Origin: Palsa-504 sp963834685
GTDB lineage: Bacteria; Actinomycetota; Actinomycetes; Streptosporangiales; Streptosporangiaceae
NCBI GenBank assembly: GCA_963834685.1
Contig: CAWICW010000032.1
Location: forward strand, 1-64,000
Direction of reading: 5' to 3'
Length of the DNA: 64,000 bases
Shown here: positions 48,950 to 57,700 of the stretch, piece after piece
Layout of the letters: the number at the start of each line of letters is the position of its first letter
Position numbering within the stretch: position 1 is the stretch's first letter
Made by a program: the position numbers and the translations under genes
The notes under the pieces: model-generated
Databases searched by the model: none
The model's input: only the letters and a program-made list of their open reading frames with translations
Told to the model about the DNA's origin: nothing

Positions 48950-50050
48950 TTATCGACTCCTGGAGTAAAACGGCAGATCCGTCAGCTGGGCCGGGACGGC
49001 TTCGCCCCGGATGCCGACAGCAAGTACAGCATCACCCGCGTCGGCGCTGGCGTTCAGGTAGGCCATAGCGATCGGCCGGCCCAGGGTGGGAGACGGGGCG
49101 CCGCTGGTCACGGTGCCGCACACGACCCCGTCCGCGAGCACGGGGTAGCCGTGCCTCGCCACCCGGCGGGACTGGATGGTCAGCCCGACCAGCCGCCGAG
49201 CCGGACCCGAGGACGCCCGCGCCGCCAGCGCCGAACGCCCCACGAAATCACCCGGCTTGTCGAGCTTCACCACCCGCCCCAGGCCCGCCTCGAACGGCGT
49301 CAGGTCCGGGCCGAGCTCGTTACCGTACAGCGGCATGCCGGCCTCGAGCCGGAGCGTATCGCGGGCGGCCAGGCCCGCCGGGACCAGCCCGGCCGGAGCG
49401 CCCGCCGCCGCAACCGCCTCCCACACTGCCGAAGCGTCCGCTGGACGGCAGAACACCTCGAAGCCGTCCTCCCCGGTGTACCCGGTCCGGGCCACCCACG
49501 CCGGCGCACCCGCGACCGACCCGAACGCCCCGGCGTAGTACTTCATGGCTCCCAGGTCGAGATCCGTGAGCCCTCCCAGGATCCCGGCCGCGGCCGGCCC
49601 CTGGACCGCGATCAGCGCGTAGTCGTCCGTCGCGTCGGTGACCGTCGCGTCAAACCCGGAAGCCCGGGACCGCAGCTCAGAAAGCACCACGGCCGTGTTG
49701 GATGCGTTCGCGATGACCAGGTACTCCTGCTCGCCCTGCCGGTAGACGACCAGGTCGTCGAGCACGCCACCGTCGTCCGCGCAGATCATCGTGTACCGGG
49801 CCCGGCCGGGCGGCACGACGGACAGGTAGCCGGTCAGCGCATAGTCCAGCGCCGCCCCGGCGCCGGCCCCGCGGACCAGTATCTCGCCCATGTGCGACAG
49901 GTCGAACAGCCCGGCCGCGTGCCGCACGGCCTGGTGCTCGGCCGTCTCGCTGCCGTAGCGCAGCGGCATCTGCCAGCCCGCGAACGAGGTCATGACCGCC
50001 CTGAGCCGGGCGTGCACTTGGTATAGCGGAGTCTGCCTCGATGACGTCAC
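48950..50050 (-). CDS. gcvT: Aminomethyltransferase, glycine cleavage T protein
   Basis: 366 aa from GTG 50050; an ATG at 50074 is also in frame but would overlap the divergent phhB start. Diagnostic blocks are TPLYQVHARLRAVMTSFAGW, GLFDLSHMGEILVRG, YTMICADDGGVLDDLVVYR, ARTGYTGEDGFEVF and DTLRLEAGMPLYGNEL. It transfers the methylene unit to tetrahydrofolate. With gcvH, and with the folate-domain oxidase and HutI earlier in the window, it contributes one-carbon units. Confidence 0.94.
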   Translation of the reverse strand: MTSSRQTPLYQVHARLRAVMTSFAGWQMPLRYGSETAEHQAVRHAAGLFDLSHMGEILVRGAGAGAALDYALTGYLSVVPPGRARYTMICADDGGVLDDLVVYRQGEQEYLVIANASNTAVVLSELRSRASGFDATVTDATDDYALIAVQGPAAAGILGGLTDLDLGAMKYYAGAFGSVAGAPAWVARTGYTGEDGFEVFCRPADASAVWEAVAAAGAPAGLVPAGLAARDTLRLEAGMPLYGNELGPDLTPFEAGLGRVVKLDKPGDFVGRSALAARASSGPARRLVGLTIQSRRVARHGYPVLADGVVCGTVTSGAPSPTLGRPIAMAYLNASADAGDAVLAVGIRGEAVPAQLTDLPFYSRSR

Positions 50051-50072
50051 CTGGGAATGGTATGCCGGAACC

Positions 50073-50351
50073 ATGGAACTTCTGACTGAGGCCCAGATCA
50101 CCGCCGAGCTCGCCGCCGTCCCGGCCTGGACCCGCGACGGCAGCGCGATCACCACCGTTACCGACCGCGCCGACTTCCGCGACGCCCTGCTGTACGTCGG
50201 GGCCGTCGCCTACCTGGCCGAGAGCGCCAGCCACCATCCCGACGTCGCCATCGCGTGGAACAAGGTGACGCTGACCCTGAGCACCCACTCCGCGGGCGGC
50301 CTGACCGCGAACGACTTTGCCCTGGCCCGCCAGATCTCAGCGCTGTCCTGA
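50073..50351 (+). CDS. phhB: Pterin-4a-carbinolamine dehydratase
   Basis: 92 aa from ATG 50073. The active-site pattern is visible: DFRDALLYVGAVAYLAESAS then HHPDVAIAWNKVTLTLSTHS, giving the H-H-P...(Y/W)N...L-x-T-H triad. The enzyme recycles pterin cofactor made by aromatic amino-acid hydroxylases, or serves a moonlighting role when such hydroxylases are absent. It is divergent from gcvT with starts 22 bp apart. Confidence 0.93.
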   Translation: MELLTEAQITAELAAVPAWTRDGSAITTVTDRADFRDALLYVGAVAYLAESASHHPDVAIAWNKVTLTLSTHSAGGLTANDFALARQISALS

Positions 50352-50420
50352 CGAGGCACGCTCGTACAGCGCCTGCGCGGCCGAGCCCAGGCCGGCCGAG
50401 TATTTCCGTCGGGGCCGCCG

Positions 50421-51644
50421 GTGGCGGACAATGGGCCGGTGACCTTCTCTGGCCCGCCGCGCGACGTGGTGATCCTGGGCTCGACCGGCTCGATCGGCAC
50501 CCAGGCCCTCGACATCATCCGGCGCAACCCGGACCGCTTCCGGGTCGCGGCGCTCGCGGCGGGGGGCGGCCACCTGGACCTGCTGGCCCGGCAGGCGGCC
50601 GAGTTCGGGGTGGCGGCCGTCGCCGTCGCCACCCCGGCCGCCGCGGCGCAGCTACAGGCCGCACTCCGCGCTCTTATTACCTTGGACCGAACGGAGCGTG
50701 GTGCGTCCCCCGCGATTCCCGAGGTGCTGGCCGGGCCGGATGCGGTCTGCGAGGTCGCCGGGTGGCCGTGTGACGTGGTGCTCAACGGGGTGACCGGGGC
50801 CGCCGGGCTGCAGGCCACGCTGGCCGCGCTCGACGCCGGGCGGACGCTGGCCCTGGCCAACAAGGAGTCGCTGATCATCGGCGGCCCGCTGGTCACCAGC
50901 CGGGCCAAGCCCGGGCAGATCGTGCCGGTCGACTCCGAGCACTCCACCATCGCCCAGTGCCTGCGGGCCGGACGCGGATCCGAGGTGCGGCGGCTGGTGC
51001 TGACCGCCAGCGGCGGCCCCTTCCGCGGCTGGCGCCGGGACGCCCTGGCCGACGTCACGCCGGAGCAGGCCCTCGCCCACCCCACCTGGAAGATGGGGCC
51101 GCTGGTCACGGTCAACTCCGCCACCCTGGTGAACAAGGGCCTGGAGGTGATCGAGGCGCACCTGCTGTTCGGGTTCGGGCTGGACCGGATCGACGTGGTG
51201 GTGCACCCGCAGTCGATCGTGCACTCGATGGTGGAGTTCGCCGACGGCGCCACCATCATCCAGGCCTCCCCGCCGGACATGCGGCTGCCGATCTCGCTCA
51301 GCCTGGCCTGGCCCGACCGGGTGCCCGACGCCGCGCCGCGGCTGGACTGGTCGGCCGCGGCGACCTGGACCTTCGAGCCGCTGGACGACGCCGCGTTCCC
51401 GGCGGTCGCGCTGGCCCGGGAGGCGGCCGCGGCGGGCGGCACCATGCCGGCCGTCTACAACGCCGCCAACGAGGCCTGCGTGGCCGCCTTCCTGGCCGGC
51501 CAGATCGGCTTCACGCGGATTGTCGATACCGTGGCCCGGATAGTCTCAGAGCATGACGCCGCGCGCGCGGCCGTTGCCACCGTGGCGGACGTGCTCGCGG
51601 TCGACGGCTGGGCCCGGCGGCGGGCTGCCGAGCTTCTGGCTTAA
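50421..51644 (+). CDS. dxr: 1-deoxy-D-xylulose-5-phosphate reductoisomerase
   Basis: 407 aa, GTG start at 50421. NADPH motif DVVILGSTGSIGTQALDIIR, the NGVTGAAGLQATLAAL and LALANKESLIIGG blocks, metal/substrate residues in VPVDSEHSTIAQCL and the flexible-loop/active-site TASGGPFRGW and HPTWKMGPLVTVNSATLVNK. It makes MEP in isoprenoid synthesis. A segment near residues 85-100 (ITLDRTERGASPAIP) looks like a small insertion compared with typical enzymes. The downstream genes rip1-like and ispG form the usual actinobacterial dxr cluster. Confidence 0.95.
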   Translation: MADNGPVTFSGPPRDVVILGSTGSIGTQALDIIRRNPDRFRVAALAAGGGHLDLLARQAAEFGVAAVAVATPAAAAQLQAALRALITLDRTERGASPAIPEVLAGPDAVCEVAGWPCDVVLNGVTGAAGLQATLAALDAGRTLALANKESLIIGGPLVTSRAKPGQIVPVDSEHSTIAQCLRAGRGSEVRRLVLTASGGPFRGWRRDALADVTPEQALAHPTWKMGPLVTVNSATLVNKGLEVIEAHLLFGFGLDRIDVVVHPQSIVHSMVEFADGATIIQASPPDMRLPISLSLAWPDRVPDAAPRLDWSAAATWTFEPLDDAAFPAVALAREAAAAGGTMPAVYNAANEACVAAFLAGQIGFTRIVDTVARIVSEHDAARAAVATVADVLAVDGWARRRAAELLA

Positions 51645-51660
51645 CGAGGAGGACGACCGG

Positions 51661-52860
51661 ATGGACCTGATCGGCTGGGTCATCTTCATCGTCGCCCTGC
51701 TCGTCTCCGTCATGCTGCACGAGACCGGCCACTTCGTGCTGGCCAAGAAGTTCGGCATGAAGGTCACCCGCTACTTCGTCGGCTTCGGGCCGACGATCTG
51801 GTCCACCTGGCGCGGCGAGACCGAGTACGGGATCAAGGCGCTGCCGTTCGGGGGTTTCGTCAAGATCGTCGGCATGCACTCGCTGGACGATCCCGACGAC
51901 CCGGAGGACGAGCCCCGCGCGTTCCGCAACAAGCCGGCCTGGCAGCGGATCCTGGTCCTGTGCGCCGGGTCGGCCATGCACTTCCTGCTGGCCCTGGTGC
52001 TGGTATTCGGGCTGGCCCTGGCCGTCGGCATCGCCAACGACAACGTCACCCAGCTGGGCACGATCAGTTCCTGCGTGCCCGCCAGCCTCACCGCCTACGA
52101 CAACGGCACCTGCACCTCGTCCGACCTGGCCTCGCCGGCCAAGCTGGCCGGGCTGCGGGTGGGCGACACGGTGACCGCCTTCGACGGCCATCCGGTGAGC
52201 ACCTTCACCCAGCTGGGCGACGCGATCCGTAATGCTGCCGCTGGGTCGGCGGTCACCATCACCGTCCGCCGTGACGGGAGGCTGGTCAACCTGCGCACCA
52301 AACTGGCCAGCGTCAGCGGCCGCAGCGGCTCCTACCTGGGCGTCGGGCCCGCGGTGGTGTTCCAGGTGGCCAGCCCCATTGGAGCAGTTGAGTACTCGGG
52401 CACGACCTTCGGCCAGGTGGTGGCCGGCTCGGCGCAGGCCGTCGCGGCGCTGCCCCGGGAGCTGCCCAAGCTGTTCGCCAAGCCCACGGGGAACACGTCG
52501 GCCGACCAGGTCATCGGCGTAGTCGGCGCGGCCGAGGCCACCGGCACCGAGGTGGCCTCCAATGCGGGCTGGCAGTACAAGGTCAGCTTCGTGCTGCTGC
52601 TCATCGCCTCGCTGAACATCTTCGTGGGCCTGTTCAACATGCTCCCGCTGCTGCCCTTGGACGGCGGCCACATCGCCGTGATCATCTACGAACGGATCCG
52701 CGCCTGGCTGGCCCGCCTGCGCGGGCGCCCCGACCCCGGCCTGGCCAACATGGCCAAGCTGCTCCCGGTCAGCTTCAGCCTGTTCCTGGTGATCGTGTTG
52801 TTCAGCGTCGCTCTGGTCGTGGCCAACATCATCAACCCCGTAAACCTCACCGGCGGCTAA
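51661..52860 (+). CDS. Site-2 protease (M50), RseP/Rip1-like
   Basis: 399 aa from ATG 51661 after GAGGAGGAC. The zinc motif HETGH is in the first membrane helix (VSVMLHETGHFVLAKK), the PDZ domain lies around residues 130-230 (KLAGLRVGDTVTAFDGHPVS), and the second catalytic motif is in FNMLPLLPLDGGH (L-D-G). Such proteases cut anti-sigma factors or signal-peptide remnants within the membrane. In Mycobacterium the equivalent is Rip1 (Rv2869c), also between dxr and ispG. Confidence 0.94.
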   Translation: MDLIGWVIFIVALLVSVMLHETGHFVLAKKFGMKVTRYFVGFGPTIWSTWRGETEYGIKALPFGGFVKIVGMHSLDDPDDPEDEPRAFRNKPAWQRILVLCAGSAMHFLLALVLVFGLALAVGIANDNVTQLGTISSCVPASLTAYDNGTCTSSDLASPAKLAGLRVGDTVTAFDGHPVSTFTQLGDAIRNAAAGSAVTITVRRDGRLVNLRTKLASVSGRSGSYLGVGPAVVFQVASPIGAVEYSGTTFGQVVAGSAQAVAALPRELPKLFAKPTGNTSADQVIGVVGAAEATGTEVASNAGWQYKVSFVLLLIASLNIFVGLFNMLPLLPLDGGHIAVIIYERIRAWLARLRGRPDPGLANMAKLLPVSFSLFLVIVLFSVALVVANIINPVNLTGG

Positions 52861-53172
52861 CCCCGCCCCAGAACCAAGCCCCCCGAGCACCCGCACCCGC
52901 ACCCAGTACCCGCACCGAGCACCGCACCTGTACCACATCGCGATATTTGCCTGTTTTATCCCATTTGTCCCTGAGAACGGCCGAAGGAAACCTGCCCCGA
53001 TGGTGGGTTGATGGGCCGTTGTACCAGTAAGGGCAGGTATGTCGGTCCATCCACCAGGTAGCCAACAGGATTCCGACGCACCCGTCAGCCTCTGTGACCT
53101 TCCGTTACCCGGGTGATGGTTCAATGGGCGGGTCGGGGGATTCGGGGATGTGCCAAGTGAACGGATGGGTTC
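52861..53172. other. Intergenic region before ispG
   Basis: 312 bp. 52885-52930 is a low-complexity run of CACCCGCACC-type hexamers. The AT-richer part 52935-52970 (CGATATTTGCCTGTTTTATC) is the likely ispG promoter. No gene seen. Confidence 0.6.
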
Positions 53173-54330
53173 ATGAGTATTGACCTCGGTATGCCGCAGA
53201 CGCCGCCCGAGCCGCTCGCCGAGCGTCGGCCGTCCCGCCAGATCATGGTGGGCTCGGTGCCGGTGGGCGGGGGAGCGCCCGTGTCGGTGCAGTCGATGAC
53301 CACCACGCTGACCGCCGACGTGAACGCCACCCTGCAGCAGATCGCCGAGCTGACCGCCTCCGGCTGCCAGATCGTCCGGGTCGCGGTCCCGTCCCAGGAC
53401 GACGCCGACGCGCTGCCCGCCATCGCCCGCAAGTCGCAGATCCCGGTCATCGCCGACATCCACTTCCAGCCCAAGTACGTGTTCGCCGCGATCGACGCCG
53501 GCTGCGCCGCGGTCCGGGTCAACCCGGGCAACATCAAGCAGTTCGACGACAAGGTGGCGGAGATCGCCAAGGCCGCGTCCGCCGCCGGGATCCCGATCCG
53601 GATCGGCGTCAACGCCGGCTCCCTGGACAAGCGGCTGCTGGCCAAGTACGGCAAGGCCACCCCGGAGGCGCTGGCCGAGTCCGCGCTGTGGGAGTGCTCC
53701 CTGTTCGAGGAGCACGGGTTCACCGACATCAAGATCTCGGTCAAGCACCACGACCCGGTGGTGATGATCAACGCCTACCGGCTGCTCGCCGGCCAGTGCG
53801 ACTACCCGCTGCACCTGGGCGTGACCGAGGCCGGGCCGATCTTCCAGGGGACGATCAAGTCCGCGGTGGCGTTCGGCGCCCTGCTGGCCGAAGGCATCGG
53901 CGACACCATCCGGGTCTCCCTATCCGCGCCCCCCGTGGAAGAGGTCAAGGTCGGCATCTCGATCCTGGAATCGCTCGGCATGCGCCAGCGGCGCCTGGAG
54001 ATCGTGTCCTGCCCGTCCTGCGGCCGGGCCCAGGTTGACGTGTACAAGCTGGCCGAGGAGGTGACCGCCGGGCTGGACGGCCTGGAGGTGCCGCTGCGGG
54101 TCGCGGTCATGGGCTGCGTGGTCAACGGCCCCGGCGAGGCCCGCGAGGCGGACCTCGGCGTGGCCTCGGGCAACGGAAAGGGCCAGATCTTCGTCCGCGG
54201 CAAGGTCATCGCGACCGTCCCGGAGTCCGCCATCGTCGAGACCCTGATCGAGGAGGCCATGCGCCTGGCCGAGCAAGGTGTCGCCGACGACGAATCCCCC
54301 TCCGGCAAACCCGTAGTCACCACCTACTAA
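53173..54330 (+). CDS. ispG: 4-hydroxy-3-methylbut-2-en-1-yl diphosphate synthase
   Basis: 385 aa. Substrate-binding barrel motifs GSVPVGGGAPVSVQSMTTT, DIHFQPKYVFAAIDAGCAAV and RVNPGNIKQFD; the [4Fe-4S] cysteines are in SCPSCGRAQVDVYKLAEE and AVMGCVVNGPGEAREAD. It converts MEcPP to HMBPP, the penultimate MEP step. The length is standard for the bacterial two-domain form. It follows the site-2 protease gene after a 312-bp gap that likely contains its own promoter. Confidence 0.95.
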   Translation: MSIDLGMPQTPPEPLAERRPSRQIMVGSVPVGGGAPVSVQSMTTTLTADVNATLQQIAELTASGCQIVRVAVPSQDDADALPAIARKSQIPVIADIHFQPKYVFAAIDAGCAAVRVNPGNIKQFDDKVAEIAKAASAAGIPIRIGVNAGSLDKRLLAKYGKATPEALAESALWECSLFEEHGFTDIKISVKHHDPVVMINAYRLLAGQCDYPLHLGVTEAGPIFQGTIKSAVAFGALLAEGIGDTIRVSLSAPPVEEVKVGISILESLGMRQRRLEIVSCPSCGRAQVDVYKLAEEVTAGLDGLEVPLRVAVMGCVVNGPGEAREADLGVASGNGKGQIFVRGKVIATVPESAIVETLIEEAMRLAEQGVADDESPSGKPVVTTY

Positions 54331-54357
54331 GCACCCCCAGCCACCCGTCCGCGTCCC

Positions 54358-54408
54358 CATGATCGCGAAGACTTTGCTAACCCCTGGAGTGAACCCTTCG
54401 CGATCATG
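54358..54408. repeat. 13-bp inverted repeat CATGATCGCGAAG / CTTCGCGATCATG
   Basis: Arms at 54358-54370 and 54396-54408 are perfect reverse complements with a 25-nt loop. It lies between the convergent ispG and deoR-type genes and may act as a terminator for either. A near copy of one arm (TTCGTGATCATGAAAA) occurs near 24918. Confidence 0.75.
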
Positions 54409-54446
54409 AAAAGCGCTCCAGCGCACGTGCCGCCGCTCAGCGACAG

Positions 54447-54493
54447 GAAACCCGGGTTTCACCATCCCAGAGCGCAGTGAAACCCGGGTTTCA
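54447..54493. repeat. Twin palindromes GAAACCCGGGTTTC
   Basis: GAAACCCGGGTTTCA at 54447-54461 and TGAAACCCGGGTTTCA at 54478-54493, 32 bp apart. Each is a perfect loop-free palindrome. The spacing of about three helical turns would put two bound dimers on the same DNA face. Confidence 0.75.
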
Positions 54494-54503
54494 TCGCGGT
54501 CGC

Positions 54504-55322
54504 CTAGCTGGCTTGGCGGTGCGCGTGGCTGGCCGTCATGCTCTCGGCGTAGACGACCTCGCCGACCTGCTCGGCGGCCGCTGCCCGCGCGTCGGCGGGC
54601 AGCATGTCGTCGGTGATGAGCACGTCGACCTCGCTCAGCTGCGCGAACGAGCTCAGGCTGACCAGGCCCCACTTGGTGTGGTCGGCCAGTACGACCACCT
54701 GGCGCGCGACCCGGATGAAGCTCCGGTTGGTCTCGGCCTCGGCCAGGTTGGGCGTGGTCAGTCCGGCGTCGGAGTCGAAGCCGTGGCAGCCGAGGAAGAG
54801 CACGTCGAAGTGGAGGGAACGGATGGTCAGGTCGGCGATCGGCCCGACCAGCGCGTCGGACGGGGTGCGGACGCCGCCGGTGAGCACCACCGAGTCGGCC
54901 GTGCCGTCCAGCCCGCCGCGCATCCCGCTGAACAGATTCGTCACGCGCAGCGAATTGGTGACGATGGTGAGCCCAGGCACGTCGAGCAGGCACTGCGCCA
55001 GCGCGAACGTGGTGGTCCCGGCGGCCAGCGCGATTGCCGTGCCGGGCGTGACCATTCTGGCGGCCGCGCGGGCGATCGCGGTCTTCTCCGGCCGTTCCAG
55101 CACGAGTTTCGCCTCGAAGCCCGGCTCATGACTTGAGGGCGTGCCCGGCAGCACCGCGCCACCGTGCACCTTTTCTACCAACCCGTCGCGGGCTAGCACC
55201 TCAAGGTCTCTGCGGATGGTCATATCCGAGACGCCGAGCCGCTGAGTGAGATCACTGACCCGGGCGCTGCCGTCGCTCCTGACGGCCTGCAGGATGAGCG
55301 ACTGGCGGTGTCTGGCAAGCAT
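54504..55322 (-). CDS. DeoR-family transcriptional regulator
   Basis: 272 aa. The N-terminal helix-turn-helix is RVSDLTQRLGVSDMTIRRDL, followed by EVLARDGLVEKVHGGAVLPG, the exact DeoR signature. The C-terminal domain has the sugar-phosphate-binding fold (GTAIALAAGTTTFALAQCLL, LTGGVRTPSDALVGPIADLT, LGCHGFDSDAGLTTPNLAEA, VVVLADHTKWGLVSLSSFAQ). It is divergent from the sugar ABC operon and probably regulates it in response to a phosphorylated sugar. Confidence 0.93.
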   Translation of the reverse strand: MLARHRQSLILQAVRSDGSARVSDLTQRLGVSDMTIRRDLEVLARDGLVEKVHGGAVLPGTPSSHEPGFEAKLVLERPEKTAIARAAARMVTPGTAIALAAGTTTFALAQCLLDVPGLTIVTNSLRVTNLFSGMRGGLDGTADSVVLTGGVRTPSDALVGPIADLTIRSLHFDVLFLGCHGFDSDAGLTTPNLAEAETNRSFIRVARQVVVLADHTKWGLVSLSSFAQLSEVDVLITDDMLPADARAAAAEQVGEVVYAESMTASHAHRQAS

Positions 55323-55669
55323 CCGTCCTTTCCCTCCTTGTCGCGGGGGATAGCGCCCGGACCCGTGCGGTGGTCCTGGATGGCGTTATCCGTACCAAGT
55401 GAGACGTTTCCCATCCGTGTTCGGTTCCGGGGATGGATGTCGGAAGCGGAAGGATTTCTGTGCCCCAGGTTGCCCGCGAGCCTGACGTGGCCCGCGAGAC
55501 CCGGGCCCGGCACCTCTCGTCCGCCCTCCGCTCGTGCCCTGGGTGAGCAAGAACTCCGCTCGTGCCACAGACAGTCAACGTCACGGACAGTCAACGTCTC
55601 GGACGGTCTAGAGCTCCGCTCGCGGCTCAGGCCGGCCCGCCGCACCACCGCATCCGTAGCCGGCCCGCC

Positions 55670-55732
55670 GCCCCGCCCGTGTCCGTGGCCGCCCCGCCCG
55701 TGTCCGCGGCCGCCCCGCCAGTATCCGCGGCT
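55670..55732 (+). repeat. 21-bp tandem repeat, three copies
   Basis: GCCCCGCCCGTGTCCGTGGC (55670 onward), GCCCCGCCCGTGTCCGCGGC (55691 onward), GCCCCGCCAGTATCCGCGGC (55712 onward); each unit is 21 bp with the last base C or T. It lies in the deoR upstream region. Confidence 0.85.
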
Positions 55733-55892
55733 GGTCCGCAATTCCCGGCCGGGTCCAGCGGTCCAGGCCGCCCCGCCGACCCTCCCGCTCGCCCGGATCC
55801 GGGGTGTGCGCGGTCATTTCCCTCGGGAGGCGGCGCGGAAGATTCGGGGCAGCGTATCGATGGTGTTTCGCGTTTGTTGCTGTATTGTGACT

Positions 55893-55906
55893 TGTTAACG
55901 TTAACA
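55893..55906. promoter_or_regulatory. LacI-type operator TGTTAACGTTAACA
   Basis: A perfect 14-bp palindrome centred on CG, the hallmark of LacI/GalR-family sites. It lies just after a TATTGTGA sequence that could be the -10 of the sugar ABC operon. No lacI-type gene is present in the window, so its regulator would act from elsewhere, in addition to the neighbouring DeoR protein. Confidence 0.65.
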
Positions 55907-56280
55907 TCGTCGAGTCGGCGAGGGGAGGGCGTGTCAGACCGAGGCTCATGGAAGCGATTGCGAATTTTGCTAATCGCGCATGCAAATGCTCATGCGGAGC
56001 CTGATATCGAAACGGGCGCGGTCCTCTATCGGGTCTGCGTGGTGCCTTGACAGGTGATCGTCATCAGCTTTAGCGTCTACTGCGGTTCGTCACAGTGTGC
56101 TGAATACCGGTCGCATTCGAGATGCTGCGGGTTACTCCAGATGAACCGCTGGAACAGACAGTGGAATGGGCGTGTCTTCGCGTTATCTCTCTCGCGACGA
56201 AGTCGACGGGACTCGCCGCGCGACTGCGGGCTCGGCCCGGGAGAGTATCCCGTCCCGGGAAATTCCATGGAGGTCCTTAG

Positions 56281-57474
56281 ATGAAGAAAAAGGTCGACCC
56301 AGTAGTCGACGAAGCGATTGAGACGCTGAACATGAAGGACGGGCCTAGCCGTCGCCGGCTGCTAGAGGGGGCTGGGCTGTTCAGCGCCACAGCGGCTGCC
56401 TCCGCGCTGATCGCGGCGTGCACCTCGTCCAGCTCGAGCAGCGCCACCTCGACGGCGTCGGCGTCGGCCACCACGGCCGCGGCCGGGAACTTCCCGAAGA
56501 CCCCGGCCTGGCAGTTCTGGTTCGTCAACCACGTCTACACCAACACGTTCTTCGTCCCCACCCAGTACGGGTTCGCCGACGCCGCGGCGCTGCTGGACAT
56601 CCCGGTGCCCAAGTGGGGCGGGTCCGCGTCGACGTCGAGCGTGTCGCAGATGGTGAGCTACCTGCAGACCGCGATCTCGGCCAAGGCGAACGGCATCGCG
56701 ACCACGGTCATCAACGCCACCGGCTTCACCACGCCGGTCATGGACGCCATGAACGCCGGCATCCCGGTCGTCACCTACAACGCCGACGGCGTGTACAACC
56801 CGAACGGCACCCCGGACATCGGCACCAACCGGCTGTGCTATGTCGGGCAAGCGCTGTACCTGTCCGGGCAGCAGCTCGGCGAGCGCATCAAGTCCCTGGT
56901 CACCACCCCCGGGGAGATCGTCATCTTCATCGCGACGCCCGGCACGGGGAACATCCAGCCGCGTTACGACGGGGCGGCCTCGGTGCTGAAGCCGCTCGGG
57001 TACACGGTGAGCGAAATCGCCACCGGCGCGGCGACCTCGGTCGAGCTCGCGGCGGAGAAGGCCTACCTGCTCGGCCACAAGAGCGTCAAGGGCGCGTTCG
57101 CGGTCGACGCCGGATCCACCGAGTTCCTGGCCCAGGCGCTGTCCGGGGCCGGCCTGTCCGGCCTGCCGGCCGGCGGGTTCGACCTCACCCCGGTGACGCT
57201 GAGCGCGATCCAGTCCGGCGCGATCAACTTCACCATCAACCAGAACCCGTACCTGCAGGGCTTCCTGCCCACCCTGTACCTGTACATGTACAACCTGTCC
57301 GGCGGGCTGGTCCCCCCGCCCGACACCGACACCGGGCTGAGCTTCGTCACCAAGAGCAACGTCGGCCCGTACCTGACCAACACCAGCCGGTTCGAGGGCT
57401 CGACCTCGGCGCAGAAGATCATCCCGCTGCCGTCCGGGCCAATCATGAACCCGCAGGCCACCACCAGCACCTGA
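56281..57474 (+). CDS. Sugar ABC transporter substrate-binding lipoprotein (type 1 periplasmic fold)
   Basis: 397 aa. A twin-arginine-like signal (SRRRLLEGAGLFSATAAASA) ends in a lipobox LIAAC, so it is a Tat-exported lipoprotein. A Ser/Thr-rich spacer (TSSSSSSATSTASASATT) leads to the RbsB-type domain: ATTVINATGFTTPVMDAMNA, GIPVVTYNADGVYN, VGQALYLSGQQLGERI, FAVDAGSTEFLAQALS. Likely ligand is a pentose, hexose or related sugar. GGAGGT precedes the ATG. Permease and ATPase genes follow. Confidence 0.92.
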   Translation: MKKKVDPVVDEAIETLNMKDGPSRRRLLEGAGLFSATAAASALIAACTSSSSSSATSTASASATTAAAGNFPKTPAWQFWFVNHVYTNTFFVPTQYGFADAAALLDIPVPKWGGSASTSSVSQMVSYLQTAISAKANGIATTVINATGFTTPVMDAMNAGIPVVTYNADGVYNPNGTPDIGTNRLCYVGQALYLSGQQLGERIKSLVTTPGEIVIFIATPGTGNIQPRYDGAASVLKPLGYTVSEIATGAATSVELAAEKAYLLGHKSVKGAFAVDAGSTEFLAQALSGAGLSGLPAGGFDLTPVTLSAIQSGAINFTINQNPYLQGFLPTLYLYMYNLSGGLVPPPDTDTGLSFVTKSNVGPYLTNTSRFEGSTSAQKIIPLPSGPIMNPQATTST

Positions 57475-57700
57475 CCAGGACTCACTCTGGGCATGCACGC
57501 CGACGGCGGGCCCCGGATCGCGATCGCGTCCGGGGTCGGCCGTCGGCGTCAGCTGGTTTCATGGGTTCCGGGCCAGGCCGGATCACCATCCCCGGTTATT
57601 GCCCATGAATGGGCGGGAGCGGAGACTGAACTTGCGCGTTTGAGGTAGGCGCTCAGACCGTGGGCAGGCAGAGCGAGAACGCACAGAACGGAAGAATGAC

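Larger units (their letters stand above)
55323..56280. other. Long intergenic region with tandem repeat, LacI-type operator and possible leader
   Basis: 958 bp between divergent deoR and the sugar ABC operon. 55670-55732 holds a 21-bp tandem repeat. 55875-55910 contains a promoter-like AT-rich patch with the TGTTAACGTTAACA palindrome. A GTG at 55931 after AGGGGAGGG opens a 39-codon frame (VSDRGSWKRLRILLIAHANA...) ending at 56050, a possible leader peptide without known relatives. The rest, 56051-56280, is an ordinary-looking leader with GGAGGT near 56272. Confidence 0.6.

Noticed and set aside
51511..53814. A 767-codon minus-strand open frame
   Set aside because: It runs antisense to dxr, the site-2 protease and ispG, all of which have clear catalytic motifs; the frame is a product of high third-position GC.
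55562..55930. Open frame encoding PPVSVAAPPVSAAAPPVSAA-like repeats
   Set aside because: It only reflects the 21-bp tandem repeat; no start context and no conserved domain. Only the short GTG frame at 55931 was kept as a weak leader candidate.
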